Shown in pieces: positions 39,846 to 49,467 of a stretch of 64,000 bases of DNA. How positions within the stretch are numbered: position 1 is the first letter of the stretch; the number at the start of each line of letters is the position of its first letter. Position numbers and translations under genes: made by a program. Source of the DNA: an uncultured Porphyromonadaceae bacterium (GTDB lineage Bacteria > Bacteroidota > Bacteroidia > Bacteroidales > Muribaculaceae); contig CAMWRW010000001.1 in the NCBI GenBank assembly GCA_947176755.1, positions 1-64,000 of the forward strand. Reading direction: 5' to 3'. The notes under the pieces were generated by a model. That model did no database searches. It saw only the letters and a list, made by a program, of their open reading frames with translations, and was not told the origin of the DNA.

Positions 39846-40847
39846 ATGAAGAAAAAGAAAGTTATCCAAATAAAATCTGAACTATACAAAATCACCGGCA
39901 TCCAGCGCGTGATGATGGATATCCATCATGCTCTTCAAGATAATTTTGATTGCCGGATTATGGGAAAGGAGACTTTCAGCGAGGTTAATCCTAATCTCGG
40001 AATTAGCGAATCCGACTATAGCCGGTTCACAAATCCTCTGTCGCTGAAAGACTCCGTGGTGATTATCCACGAACGCCGTCTTTTGCCCCTGATGTGGATT
40101 CTGACACGCATGCCGGGGCTTAATATCCATTGTATCTATATCCACCATAATGAATTATGCGGCCGTAAGAGACTCTCATTGTTCCCCGACAACATTGTGG
40201 CCATCTCCGACCGCGGGATAGAAAACCTCACCGGATATTTTAATTATCCTGCTTCCTCAATCACAAAAATCCATAATTGCGTAAAAGAAACCGGCCCATA
40301 TTCAAAGCGCACAAAAAAAATCAATCCCGAAGAAATAAAAATTCTTTATCCGGCGAGAATCAACGATGTGAAGCGCCAGCTTGAGATTGTTGAGAGGCTT
40401 AATGGGAAACTTGATCCGCGCGTAAGGATTCTTTTTGCCGGAATCGGTCCGAATTACGAAGCGTTGAAGAAAACATGCGACGGGAATCCGCAATTCGTGG
40501 CTCTCGGATTTCGAGACGATGTTCCGGATTTGATGAAGGAGAGTGATTTCACGATGCTCTTCTCCAAACATGAAGGCCTCCCGATCTCCCTCATCGAGTC
40601 CTGCCAATGCGGAACGCCTGCAATATGCAACGATGTCGGAGGAAACACGGAAATAATATCCGATGGCGAAAATGGGTTTGTCTGCAATGACTGGGATTCA
40701 CTTCTCCGCACACTCAACCGGCTGCCCGACCTCTCTCAGGAAGAAATCGACAGGATGTCGGCCCGCGCCCGCGAATCATACGAGAAGAATTTCAGATTCG
40801 ACACGTTCAAACAAAAATACACCGAACTCATTAACTCAATCATATAA
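39846..40847 (+). CDS. GT4-family glycosyltransferase
   Basis: 'TMLFSKHEGLPISLIESCQCGTPAICNDVGGNTEIISDGENGFV'. Confidence 0.92.
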   Translation: MKKKKVIQIKSELYKITGIQRVMMDIHHALQDNFDCRIMGKETFSEVNPNLGISESDYSRFTNPLSLKDSVVIIHERRLLPLMWILTRMPGLNIHCIYIHHNELCGRKRLSLFPDNIVAISDRGIENLTGYFNYPASSITKIHNCVKETGPYSKRTKKINPEEIKILYPARINDVKRQLEIVERLNGKLDPRVRILFAGIGPNYEALKKTCDGNPQFVALGFRDDVPDLMKESDFTMLFSKHEGLPISLIESCQCGTPAICNDVGGNTEIISDGENGFVCNDWDSLLRTLNRLPDLSQEEIDRMSARARESYEKNFRFDTFKQKYTELINSII

Positions 40848-42040
40848 TGCCCCAATTAGCCTCGAAAGAGACCTGCACCGGATGTGCGGCCTGTGGAAAC
40901 ATCTGCCCTCACGATGCGATTACGCTCCGGCCCAATGAAGAAGGATTTCTTCAGCCCTCAATCAATCCGGAGAAATGCGTGGAATGTAAATTATGCGAAA
41001 AGGCTTGTCCTATTGTCAACGGTAAAGACCTGAAGCATCCTGAAGTTACCCAGGTTTATGCTTTATGGGATAACCGGACAAGAACGGAAAGCAGTTCGGG
41101 AGGTGCTTTCTCAGCCTTCGCCCGCAACGTGCTCGATAAGGGTGGTGTAGTTTTTGGGGCAGCTTGGACAGATGAATTCACCTGCGGACACATAGAATGC
41201 ACTTCTCCCAAAGAACTATCCCGGCTCCGCGGATCAAAATATGTTCAAAGCGACATCAATAATACATTCAAAGCCGCCAAGGCCGCATTGACGGAAGGCA
41301 AACCGGTGTTGTTCACCGGGACGCCTTGTCAGATCGCAGGGTTGAGATCATTCCTCCTGAAACCTTATCCCAACCTTCTCACAATCGACATCGTTTGCCA
41401 CGGAGTCCCTTCCAACGTGCTATTTAAAAATTATATATCAAAATTAAAAGCGGAATATCCTCAATATCGGGATGCCACAGGATTCAGTTTCAGGAATCTG
41501 AAAGGTTGGGGTCTGCAACCGGCAGTACGCCTTCAAGACAAATCCATGAAACATCTGTCAGGAATCCCCAATCTCTATATGCATGGTTTTAATAGAGGTA
41601 TGATTTTCAGAGAATCATGCTATGATTGCCATTTCAACGGACTCTCACGAGTCGGCGACCTGACCATTGCCGATTTCTGGGGTCTCGGTAGGCAGGGAAC
41701 ACCTTTTAGCCATAATCAGACGCAAGGGGTTTCGCTTGTTCTTGCAAATTCCGAGGCAGGTCGGCAAGCACTCGGCGAACTAAAGGACTGCTTTATAGAA
41801 CCCCGTGCTGTAGAAGAAGCCATTCCCTACAATCATAATTTGGTTGCGTCCACGAAATTATCTCCGGATCGCGAGACGTTGATTGCCGCATTTAATAATC
41901 CAGAACTGACGCTTAAGGAAATCAGCAACAGTTTCCACCTGACCAACAAAACACTTAAAGGAAGAATCAAGTCGTTACTCAAAAAATCAGGCTTGTTCTG
42001 GCCGGTTAAATCCTTAATTGAGAAAATCAGAGCTTTATGA
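40847..42040 (+). CDS. F420 hydrogenase/dehydrogenase beta-subunit family protein with 4Fe-4S domains
   Basis: 'ETCTGCAACGNICPHDAI...PEKCVECKLCEKACPIV', 'VLFTGTPCQIAGLRSFL', 'DIVCHGVPSNVLFKNY'. Confidence 0.93.
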   Translation: MPQLASKETCTGCAACGNICPHDAITLRPNEEGFLQPSINPEKCVECKLCEKACPIVNGKDLKHPEVTQVYALWDNRTRTESSSGGAFSAFARNVLDKGGVVFGAAWTDEFTCGHIECTSPKELSRLRGSKYVQSDINNTFKAAKAALTEGKPVLFTGTPCQIAGLRSFLLKPYPNLLTIDIVCHGVPSNVLFKNYISKLKAEYPQYRDATGFSFRNLKGWGLQPAVRLQDKSMKHLSGIPNLYMHGFNRGMIFRESCYDCHFNGLSRVGDLTIADFWGLGRQGTPFSHNQTQGVSLVLANSEAGRQALGELKDCFIEPRAVEEAIPYNHNLVASTKLSPDRETLIAAFNNPELTLKEISNSFHLTNKTLKGRIKSLLKKSGLFWPVKSLIEKIRAL

Positions 42041-43110
42041 AAGTCGGAATCCTTTCCATGCAGCAGATCACCAATTACGGGTCTTTCTTGCAGGCATACG
42101 GTTTGAAATCTATCTTGGAAAGCCTTGGGCATTCCGTGGAATTTATCAACATCGTTCCCGGCAAACAGCTCCACGAGTATAAGAAAGGAAAATTCCATCG
42201 CCTGTCGCTCATTGCGAAAAGGCTGATGGTGAGGAATCCTTTCAAACAAATAAAATACTCCCTGCTGCTTCACCGACGTTTCGACTCTGAGTTCAAACCC
42301 GAACTCGGGGTAATTCCGGGAGAGAATAATTCTCGCTTCGATGCCGTCGTGATCGGTAGCGACGAGGTGTTCAATATTGCGCAGCAGACTTGGTTCGGAT
42401 ATTCCCCCCAACTGTTCGGGCAAGGATTGGACACAGATAAGTTGATAAGTTATGCAGCGTGCTTCGGCGCAACGACCACGGATATTCTCCATAAACTGGG
42501 ATTATCGGAGGAAATAGCCGGACTGCTTAATAACTTCAATGCCATCTCTGTCAGAGACCGCAACAGCTGTGACACCGTGAAGAAGCTGACGGGCAAAATG
42601 CCGGAACTCAACATAGATCCAGTGCTTGCCTACGACTTCGGCAAAGAGATAAGCCTGCCGGAACGCGATGACGACTATATGCTTATTTATACATATCCGG
42701 GAAGAATGAACTCCCCGCGAGAAATAAAGGCAATTAAGGATTACGCCCGTCGCCACAATCTGAAAATAATATCAATCGCCGACTATTTCGATTGGGTCGA
42801 TGAAGTTGTCACGCCCCATCCATTTGAAGTGCTGGGATATTTCAAGAAAGCCAAATGCATCGTTACCGACACGTTTCATGGTTCAGTGATGTCAATGAAA
42901 TATAATCGGCCGTTTGCCGTGATTGTGCGCGACATGAACTCCAATAAACTGAGTTTCCTGATGAAACAATTCGGCCTTGAGGCGCGCATCGCGTCAGACC
43001 CGGCGCAAATTTCCGACATTCTCAACAACAAAATCAACTTTGATTCTGTTAATTTAACAATAGCCGACGAAAGAGAGAAGAGTTTACAATATCTCTCACT
43101 CAATTTATAA
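42037..43110 (+). CDS. polysaccharide pyruvyl transferase family protein
   Basis: 'MKVGILSMQQITNYGSFLQAYGLKSILESLGHSVEFIN', 'VVIGSDEVFNI', 'KAKCIVTDTFHGSVMSMKYNRPFAV'. Confidence 0.92.
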   Translation: MKVGILSMQQITNYGSFLQAYGLKSILESLGHSVEFINIVPGKQLHEYKKGKFHRLSLIAKRLMVRNPFKQIKYSLLLHRRFDSEFKPELGVIPGENNSRFDAVVIGSDEVFNIAQQTWFGYSPQLFGQGLDTDKLISYAACFGATTTDILHKLGLSEEIAGLLNNFNAISVRDRNSCDTVKKLTGKMPELNIDPVLAYDFGKEISLPERDDDYMLIYTYPGRMNSPREIKAIKDYARRHNLKIISIADYFDWVDEVVTPHPFEVLGYFKKAKCIVTDTFHGSVMSMKYNRPFAVIVRDMNSNKLSFLMKQFGLEARIASDPAQISDILNNKINFDSVNLTIADEREKSLQYLSLNL

Positions 43111-43163
43111 AGCATTTGAAACCTTAATCTGATTCCACTTTATCAACCTTAGATTATCAAACC

Positions 43164-43916
43164 ATGCATCTACACAATTTTCTCGTAAAACTCAAGACCT
43201 CCTCAAAGGGTTATCCTGAGTCGACTTTCGGCGGGAAACATCGTGCCTATACGTGTGTGAATGCCTTTTCATATCATATTGTGCGCCGCAATCTGGAAAC
43301 CTATAACAAGCTCGACGGCATCTTTGTCGACGGCATCTTTATGTGCAAGATGCTCAACTGGTTCTGGCGTCTTCCGATTCCCCGCCTGAGTTTTGATATG
43401 ACAGGAATTGCTCCCGACCTTTTTTCCACTCTGGAGAAAGATGGCCGATCGATTTATTTCATCGGAGCGAAACCCGACGAGATACGCCTTTCCGTGGAAA
43501 ATATATCCTCTTCATATCCGGCAATGAAAATTGCAGGATACCGTGACGGATATTTCAAAGACAGTGCCGACCGCAGCAGAGTGATAAAGGAACTCATTGC
43601 GCAGAATCCGGATTTTCTGATTGTGGGTATGGGCTCGCCCCTTCAGGAGAAATTCGCCATAGATATCCGCGAGGCCGGCTATCAGGGCACAGTCTTCACC
43701 TGCGGCGGTTTTCTTCATCAGACATCCGCTTCAATTCAGTATTATCCCGACTGGATAAACAAATATAACCTGCGAGCCTTCTACCGTCTTTATCGGGAGA
43801 AGGGAATGTTCCGGAGGCTTTTCAATGTGCTTATACAATTTCCGGCTTTATTCACTTACGATACAGTGAGGTCATATTTCTCCACTCGCAAACAGATTGC
43901 ATCCACAAAAAATTAA
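43164..43916 (+). CDS. WecB/TagA/CpsF family glycosyltransferase
   Basis: 'LDGIFVDGIFMCKML...LSFDMTGIAPDLFSTLEKDGRSIYFIGAKPDEI', 'PDFLIVGMGSPLQEKF'. Confidence 0.92.
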   Translation: MHLHNFLVKLKTSSKGYPESTFGGKHRAYTCVNAFSYHIVRRNLETYNKLDGIFVDGIFMCKMLNWFWRLPIPRLSFDMTGIAPDLFSTLEKDGRSIYFIGAKPDEIRLSVENISSSYPAMKIAGYRDGYFKDSADRSRVIKELIAQNPDFLIVGMGSPLQEKFAIDIREAGYQGTVFTCGGFLHQTSASIQYYPDWINKYNLRAFYRLYREKGMFRRLFNVLIQFPALFTYDTVRSYFSTRKQIASTKN

Positions 43917-43983
43917 CGGCATACTGTAAATTTCTTAGGGACGCATCCGTGTTCCTGATTTTCACCGTATAATAACCTACAAT

Positions 43984-44020
43984 AAGTGCCTGAGACGATA
44001 ATGTTTCAGGCACTTTTTTT
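43984..44020 (+). terminator. rho-independent terminator after the capsule block
   Basis: agtgcctgagac-gataat-gtttcaggcact followed by a T-run. Confidence 0.85.
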
Positions 44021-44036
44021 AGTTTAAGGTAATAAG

Positions 44037-44381
44037 TCAGGGATTGGTTTGACTATCCTTGGCGTAGACATAAACCCAACAGGAATCTTTTCTCCCCCCG
44101 TTATCGGGACGTGCGCCGACATCAAATCCACGCGAATCCATAACCTTCTCAACTTCCCCCGCTTGAGCTCGACTCAAGGTTTTTACCTCCGCGATATTTT
44201 CAGAACTGTGGTCGTTTTCACGTCTGTCGCAGTTGTTGGTAATTCCACAGTAATAATCGTCGGGATTAAAGTCCTTTCCTTTTCTCTTCGAATCTTCTCT
44301 CGCTTCATTTTCCAAATAATCAGCCACTTGATCGGCTGTCACTTTGATGGTCTTGCCACCTTTTAATTTAAAATTCACCAT
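44037..44381 (-). CDS. small GIY-YIG-like protein
   Basis: 'DDYYCGITNNCDRRENDHSSENI' resembles Y-x-G-I-T-(x)n-R-R-x-x-x-H; C-terminal 'CWVYVYAK'. Confidence 0.5.
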   Translation of the reverse strand: MVNFKLKGGKTIKVTADQVADYLENEAREDSKRKGKDFNPDDYYCGITNNCDRRENDHSSENIAEVKTLSRAQAGEVEKVMDSRGFDVGARPDNGGRKDSCWVYVYAKDSQTNP

Positions 44382-44454
44382 GATTTTATTTATTTAATTA
44401 ATTATTAATCTTGCTCTCATGCAAGTCTTTTCACTTATATTCTAATTTACTATG

Positions 44455-44485
44455 CAAATATACTGATTTTTCTTTAAATTTCCAA
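44455..44485 (-). promoter_or_regulatory. promoter of the GIY-YIG-like gene
   Basis: Minus strand TTG-N20-TATATTTG. Confidence 0.6.
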
Positions 44486-44562
44486 ATATTTTTCTAATTT
44501 TTATTTATTTTAACATATCGGCAATTTGGCACGCTTTTTCAGGTCGGGAATCATGTTGCTTT

Positions 44563-44700
44563 CGATGCGATTTTATGATGTTCGACGCGCTGATTACTTT
44601 TTTCAGTGCGTTGATTACTTTTTTCGGCGCGGACGCGATTATACTATGTTCGGCGCGTTTATTACTGCTTTCGGCGCGGACGCGATTAATCGCGTCCCTA
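44563..44700. repeat. REP-like direct repeat, left copy, ending in a perfect 20-bp palindrome
   Basis: 'gatgcgattttatgatgttcgacgcgctgattactttttt...ggcgcggacgcgattaatcgcgtccctac'; palindrome GGACGCGATTAATCGCGTCC at 44678-44697. Confidence 0.85.
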
Positions 44701-44738
44701 CTGGGATGGCCGTTTCCGTTGTTCGACCCGATTTTCAA

Positions 44739-45290
44739 TTAAACAGGCGTGTGTCCGGCAGAAGTTTGCGCTTTTTCGCTTGCTATTATTTTGTTCGCTT
44801 CTTTACGCCATTTCCCGAATTTGTCTTTCAACTTGTTTTCGTCAATTTCTCCTGACCGGAATTTTTTCGCTAACATTTTCAATAAGTCTTGCTCGGAAAT
44901 GACTTTTATCCTATTCACATCCTCTGACTTTATGATCGCGTGAATGTAGGATGCAAGCTGACCCATATCGCTAATTGTATGGAGCATGAAATTTTTATGC
45001 CTCTGCTTCTGGCTGTCGAACCCTGTCACTCCATCCTGCGCCTCCAAAGGCACGTTCCATCCATATTGCGCTTCTATCTCTTCTCTACGCAAAAGAACAA
45101 AACATAATTCTTCTAATTTATCTTTGGTAAGTGCTGTCGCAAGAGCCATATCACTTAGATTGGAGAGATCTTCATCCACTTCCCAAACCGATAGCTCATG
45201 ATTGGATGTGACAAGGTCGGAGACTGAGTCTGAATCTCCATCAGGACGCCCGTTCCATCTCTTTATGTCAATTTTCCTCAGATAATACAT
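44739..45290 (-). CDS. unknown protein (third gene of a three-gene cassette)
   Basis: 183 aa; overlaps the 3' end of the upstream gene by 23 nt. Confidence 0.7.
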   Translation of the reverse strand: MYYLRKIDIKRWNGRPDGDSDSVSDLVTSNHELSVWEVDEDLSNLSDMALATALTKDKLEELCFVLLRREEIEAQYGWNVPLEAQDGVTGFDSQKQRHKNFMLHTISDMGQLASYIHAIIKSEDVNRIKVISEQDLLKMLAKKFRSGEIDENKLKDKFGKWRKEANKIIASEKAQTSAGHTPV

Positions 45291-46014
45291 ATTTCTGCTC
45301 GAGGCTTTTCAACACGGCATCATATTGAAGGCGGACAAGAAAGGATTCGGGGCGTGTCAGTTTCGTCATCAGATTGTAGACCTCACGCGTTGCCCAATGA
45401 TCAAATATTGAAATCACGGCCGACTTCACCTCATCTCCTTCAAGCGCCATGGCCGAAGTGACAATCAATATGCCATAGTCGGCGATCTCTTCATAATCAA
45501 ACGTGCGGAGCAGGTTGAGCAGCTTTACAACCGGACGCGGATCCCGGTCTGCACGGCAAAGCAATTTTCGCTGCACTCTCCCCAACAATGCTAAACTTCC
45601 CGGTCGGTTTTCTTCATACAGCGAATGTAACCAGTGTTCCAATATTTCATCACTTCCAAAATCTAACAATCGAAGAAATTCTGATATATGCTGGTCGGCG
45701 AATTCCTCTCCCTCTTTTCTAATGCTTTCTTTGGGGGTTGCATATTGGTCTGTGTCAGATTCAAAATCTATATCACTCTCGGGTTTCAGCGGTTTTCTCC
45801 CGATTTCTCGGATAATATACTGATTGTTCTTAAAAGATCTGTAAGAATCCAATAAATCGGAGATATAGAATTCATCCGGGACTTCAAATATACTTGACCG
45901 AAATCGGCGCGATTTTACATGCTCGCTGCTGATAGACTCCCCTCCCCTCTTCTCTTCATATAGAATCTCAAAGGATGGAGTCTTAATCATAGTCTCCTTA
46001 TCATATATGGTCAT
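45268..46014 (-). CDS. unknown protein (second gene of a three-gene cassette)
   Basis: 248 aa, one nt after the first gene. Confidence 0.7.
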   Translation of the reverse strand: MTIYDKETMIKTPSFEILYEEKRGGESISSEHVKSRRFRSSIFEVPDEFYISDLLDSYRSFKNNQYIIREIGRKPLKPESDIDFESDTDQYATPKESIRKEGEEFADQHISEFLRLLDFGSDEILEHWLHSLYEENRPGSLALLGRVQRKLLCRADRDPRPVVKLLNLLRTFDYEEIADYGILIVTSAMALEGDEVKSAVISIFDHWATREVYNLMTKLTRPESFLVRLQYDAVLKSLEQKYVLSEEN

Positions 46015-46015
46015 C

Positions 46016-46681
46016 CTATTCCTCGATTATTGAAATTGCCTTGGAGATGAACAAGGGAATAAGTCCCGTCACATTTTCTATCGGTTCGCCAGGAATTGAA
46101 TTTATATCATATTCTGTCGTACATACCAATCCGGACTCCGCATGAGATACACGGATTGATTTCACATTATTCATCTCACATTCTTTTTCTCCCTCGGCAG
46201 AGGTTAATGGCTCGACACGGGCCACTCTCCTGCTATATTCCCTAACTGACCTATCGCTGAATTCTTCCCGTGGAATTCCTAAGCGGGGCAGGTCCTCTTC
46301 ATATATTGATCTGTGCGTCCGGCTGCCTACGGCTACTCTCGAAAATCCTTCGGGATTATTCTCAAATATAATCTCTATCAGTTTATCAATGGTCTCTTTA
46401 AATTTCGACCATTCTTCCTCTCCTTTTAAAATTATGTCGATTCGTTCGGATGTGACCGACACTGTGATGTGATTAGGGGAGGTAGCGATAAAATCTACGG
46501 TCATCACCTCTTTCTGCTCAACTCTTTTTTCCGCACCAATCACTTTGAGCTTGATTGCCGGAGACACGGAAGGTAATAGTCCGAGTTTCATCATGGGATC
46601 AAAATATCCTATGATGGCTTCATTACTTAAATCTTTATCTATCAATGGGAAGAGAGTGATTCTTTTTGTGTCTTTGTTCAT
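46016..46681 (-). CDS. unknown protein, possibly TIGR04255-like (first gene of a three-gene cassette)
   Basis: 221 aa; own promoter upstream. Family resemblance is weak and judged by eye. Confidence 0.65.
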   Translation of the reverse strand: MNKDTKRITLFPLIDKDLSNEAIIGYFDPMMKLGLLPSVSPAIKLKVIGAEKRVEQKEVMTVDFIATSPNHITVSVTSERIDIILKGEEEWSKFKETIDKLIEIIFENNPEGFSRVAVGSRTHRSIYEEDLPRLGIPREEFSDRSVREYSRRVARVEPLTSAEGEKECEMNNVKSIRVSHAESGLVCTTEYDINSIPGEPIENVTGLIPLFISKAISIIEE

Positions 46682-46719
46682 GGAGTCTGCTGAGGAAAGG
46701 TAGAACTTTTATTTTTACG

Positions 46720-46749
46720 CAAATATATTGCTTTCTGTTTATATAACAA
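46720..46749 (-). promoter_or_regulatory. promoter of the three-gene cassette
   Basis: Minus strand TTG (46749-46747) - N19 - TATATTTG (46727-46720). Confidence 0.7.
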
Positions 46750-46838
46750 CTATTTTCGCTATTTATTTTGATTTCTTCGTTTCCGCTTGCTAACCCGAAT
46801 GGGTGTTGTGGACGCGTTTGATTACTGTTTTCGGCACG

Positions 46839-47014
46839 GACGCGATTTTATGATGTTCGACGCGCTGATTACTTTTTATGGTGCGTTGATTATCGTTTTC
46901 GGCGCGTTGATTACTTTTTCGGCGCGTTGATTACTTTTTCGGCGCGGACGCGATTTTACTATGTTCGGTGCGTTGATTACTTTTCCGGCGCGGACGCGAT
47001 TAATCGCGTCCCTA
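46839..47014. repeat. REP-like direct repeat, right copy, expanded by 20-bp tandem units
   Basis: 'gacgcgattttatgatgttcgacgcgctgattacttttta', then repeats of 'ggcgcgttgattactttttc', then 'ggcgcggacgcgattaatcgcgtccctac'; palindrome at 46992-47011. Confidence 0.88.
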
Positions 47015-47156
47015 CCGAGTCGGTGCAATCGGGGTTCGGCGGTTTTGATGTCGGCGCGATCGGGGTCGAATAGGATTTGCGCAAGTCTCCTATTTTTCGT
47101 AATTTTGCCAATTGTTGATATCCCCGGATTTCCTAATCTTTTTCTATGTTTAAGCG

Positions 47157-48370
47157 ATGAAAATTGGTATTCTTAAAGAAACTAAATCTCCTGTAGATAA
47201 CCGCGTGGCTCTTACGCCTCTCCAAATTCGCAATCTCCGGTCGATTTATCCTAATCTGGATTTTTTCGTCCAACCCTCTCCGACTCGCGCTTTCTCTGAC
47301 CGCGAATATGCCGATTTGGGTATCCCCGTCGCTGAAAATATGGAAGAATGCGATGTGCTCCTCGGTATTAAAGAGGCCAACCCCGATACTCTTATCCCCG
47401 GTAAACATTATTTCTTCTTCGGCCACGTTGCAAAAATGCAACTCTATAACAAGCCTTTGCTCCGAGAAATGGTGAATAAACATCTCACTTTTTCAGACTG
47501 GGAGTATCTTGTTGATAATCAGGGGGGAGATTGGTAGCCTTCGGTTGGTATGCCGGAGTTGTCGGTGTTTATTACACTCTGCGCGGCTGGGGAATGCGCA
47601 CGGGAACGGCCCTGCTGCCCGAGCCTCACATTGACTTCTCCAAGGAAGAGATTATTGACCATCTGAGGAATGCACGACTTGCCCCTGCCAAAATCCTTCT
47701 CACCGGAAACGGGCGTGTATCACAAGGAGCACAATATGTGCTCGACCGTATTGGAGCCCGGAAAGTTTCCGTCAAGGAATATCTTGAAATTTCCAGTCCG
47801 ACGGGCCTTGTATATACCGTGGCCGGACCGGCCGAACTCGTAAAGCCTTCCGACCCGTCGGCTGAATTCGACCATGAGGAGTTTGTTGCCGCTCCTGAGA
47901 AGTATGTCTCAGACTTTGAAAAATTTGCCGACACCACCGACATCCTTATCACTGGCCACTTCTGGTCGCCCGACCAGCCGGTCTATCTCACAAAGGAACT
48001 CTGCACCCGCCCCGAATTCAGAATCCGAATGATCGGCGACATCACATGCGACATCGAAGGATCAATCAAATCCACAATCCGATCATCGACTCACGCCTCT
48101 CCCTTCTACGACTATAATCCACTGACGGGCGCGGAAGAAGCCCCCTTTACCTCGGCTGACAACATCACAGTCATGGCGGTCGACACATGCCCGAACGCAC
48201 TCCCCCGCGAGACAAGTGAGTTTTTCGGCGACAAATTTATAGCTACCGTCCTCCCCGACCTTATCACGCGCGGGATGGAGTCTGAGATTGTCAACCGCTC
48301 CTCAATCGTGGTCGATGGGAAAATAAACTCTCCTTTCAGCTATCTTGAAAACTATCTCAAATCAAACTGA
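47157..48370 (+). pseudogene. alanine dehydrogenase/saccharopine dehydrogenase-family gene split by a frameshift
   Basis: 47157-47537 encodes 'MKIGILKETKSPVDNRVALTPLQIRNL...DNQGGDW*'. The next frame resumes '..GGRLVAFGWYAGVVGVYYTLRGWGMRTG...'. The break is at the G6 run 47522-47527. Confidence 0.85.
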
Positions 48371-48375
48371 GCCAC

Positions 48376-49467
48376 ATGGATATAAAAAGTGTTAAGAAGC
48401 AGATTGCTTCATTGCCGCTCGTGCGCGATTTCTTTCATTGGAAAAGCGAACGTCATATCTATAATCTGGAAAAAGAACGCTTCATGAAAGAGGCGGCCGA
48501 CGCCGTGGCCAACCTTCCGGAGTCAGAACGCAAAGCTATTCTTGACGAATACGCGGAAGTGTTCAAAAAATATCGGTTCTCATATCCTGAATATTTCTAT
48601 CAATATAATATCGCGGATGTTTCACAGGAAGAGCGCGATAAATTTATTTCCCGGTCGGAAGTTCAGTGTTTTTACCGAAAGCTCAATAATCCGGCCGAAA
48701 GATTCCGCTTCCATAACAAGGCCGCGTTCCTACGCGACTTCGCCCCTTTCATCCATAGAAAATGGCTGTTGGCCGGAAAAGGAGAAAACTCTTCTCTCGA
48801 CCAAATTATCGAGCTGCTTCATTCCGACGTGATAATTAAGCCGCTTTGCTCCAGCTTTGGGGTGGGTGTAAGTAAAATCAAAGGCTCTGAACTGACGTCC
48901 GCCGAGAGAGAAGAGACGGCTGTCAAACTCCTTGCCGGAGAGTCCACGCTTGTCGAGGAGTGCATCCGCGGATGCGAGGAGCTGGAGTCTTTCCATCCAT
49001 CATCGCTCAACACGGTGCGTGTCGTAACGGAAAATTCCACGGGTACACCCACACTCTTCCACTCATTCGTAAAATTTGGCCGAGGAGGGAGTGTTATTGA
49101 CAATGCCCACGACTGCGGAGGTCTGTTAGCTGAAATCGACATTAAAACCGGCGTGGTATGCTCAAATGCCATAACAACGATTTTGGGGGATTCCGACCAT
49201 GAATATCACCCGGATTCCCACAAGCAATTTAAGGGGCTGAAAATTCCTCACTGGGAGAAGATGATCAACACCTGCATAGAGGCTCATAAAAAATCATCCT
49301 TAATGCTGATCGGATGGGACGTGGCCATTACTCAGGAAGGGGAGATTGAGATTGTGGAAGGGAATCATGCTCCGGACGTCGACGCATGGCAACATCCTCT
49401 CAAGAGAGGAATCAAAGAAAAATTCATGAAGGTCGTCGAGGGATATAAAAGAAGAATGAAGAAATGA
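48376..49467 (+). CDS. sugar-transfer-associated ATP-grasp protein
   Basis: 'VIIKPLCSSFGVGVSKIKG', 'LVEECIRGCEELESFHPSSLNTVRVVT', 'GWDVAITQEGEIEIVEGNHAPDVDAWQ'. Confidence 0.87.
   Translation: MDIKSVKKQIASLPLVRDFFHWKSERHIYNLEKERFMKEAADAVANLPESERKAILDEYAEVFKKYRFSYPEYFYQYNIADVSQEERDKFISRSEVQCFYRKLNNPAERFRFHNKAAFLRDFAPFIHRKWLLAGKGENSSLDQIIELLHSDVIIKPLCSSFGVGVSKIKGSELTSAEREETAVKLLAGESTLVEECIRGCEELESFHPSSLNTVRVVTENSTGTPTLFHSFVKFGRGGSVIDNAHDCGGLLAEIDIKTGVVCSNAITTILGDSDHEYHPDSHKQFKGLKIPHWEKMINTCIEAHKKSSLMLIGWDVAITQEGEIEIVEGNHAPDVDAWQHPLKRGIKEKFMKVVEGYKRRMKK

Noticed and set aside
46839-47014. Possible CRISPR array
   Set aside because: Units are ~20 bp, contiguous and without unique spacers; no cas genes nearby.
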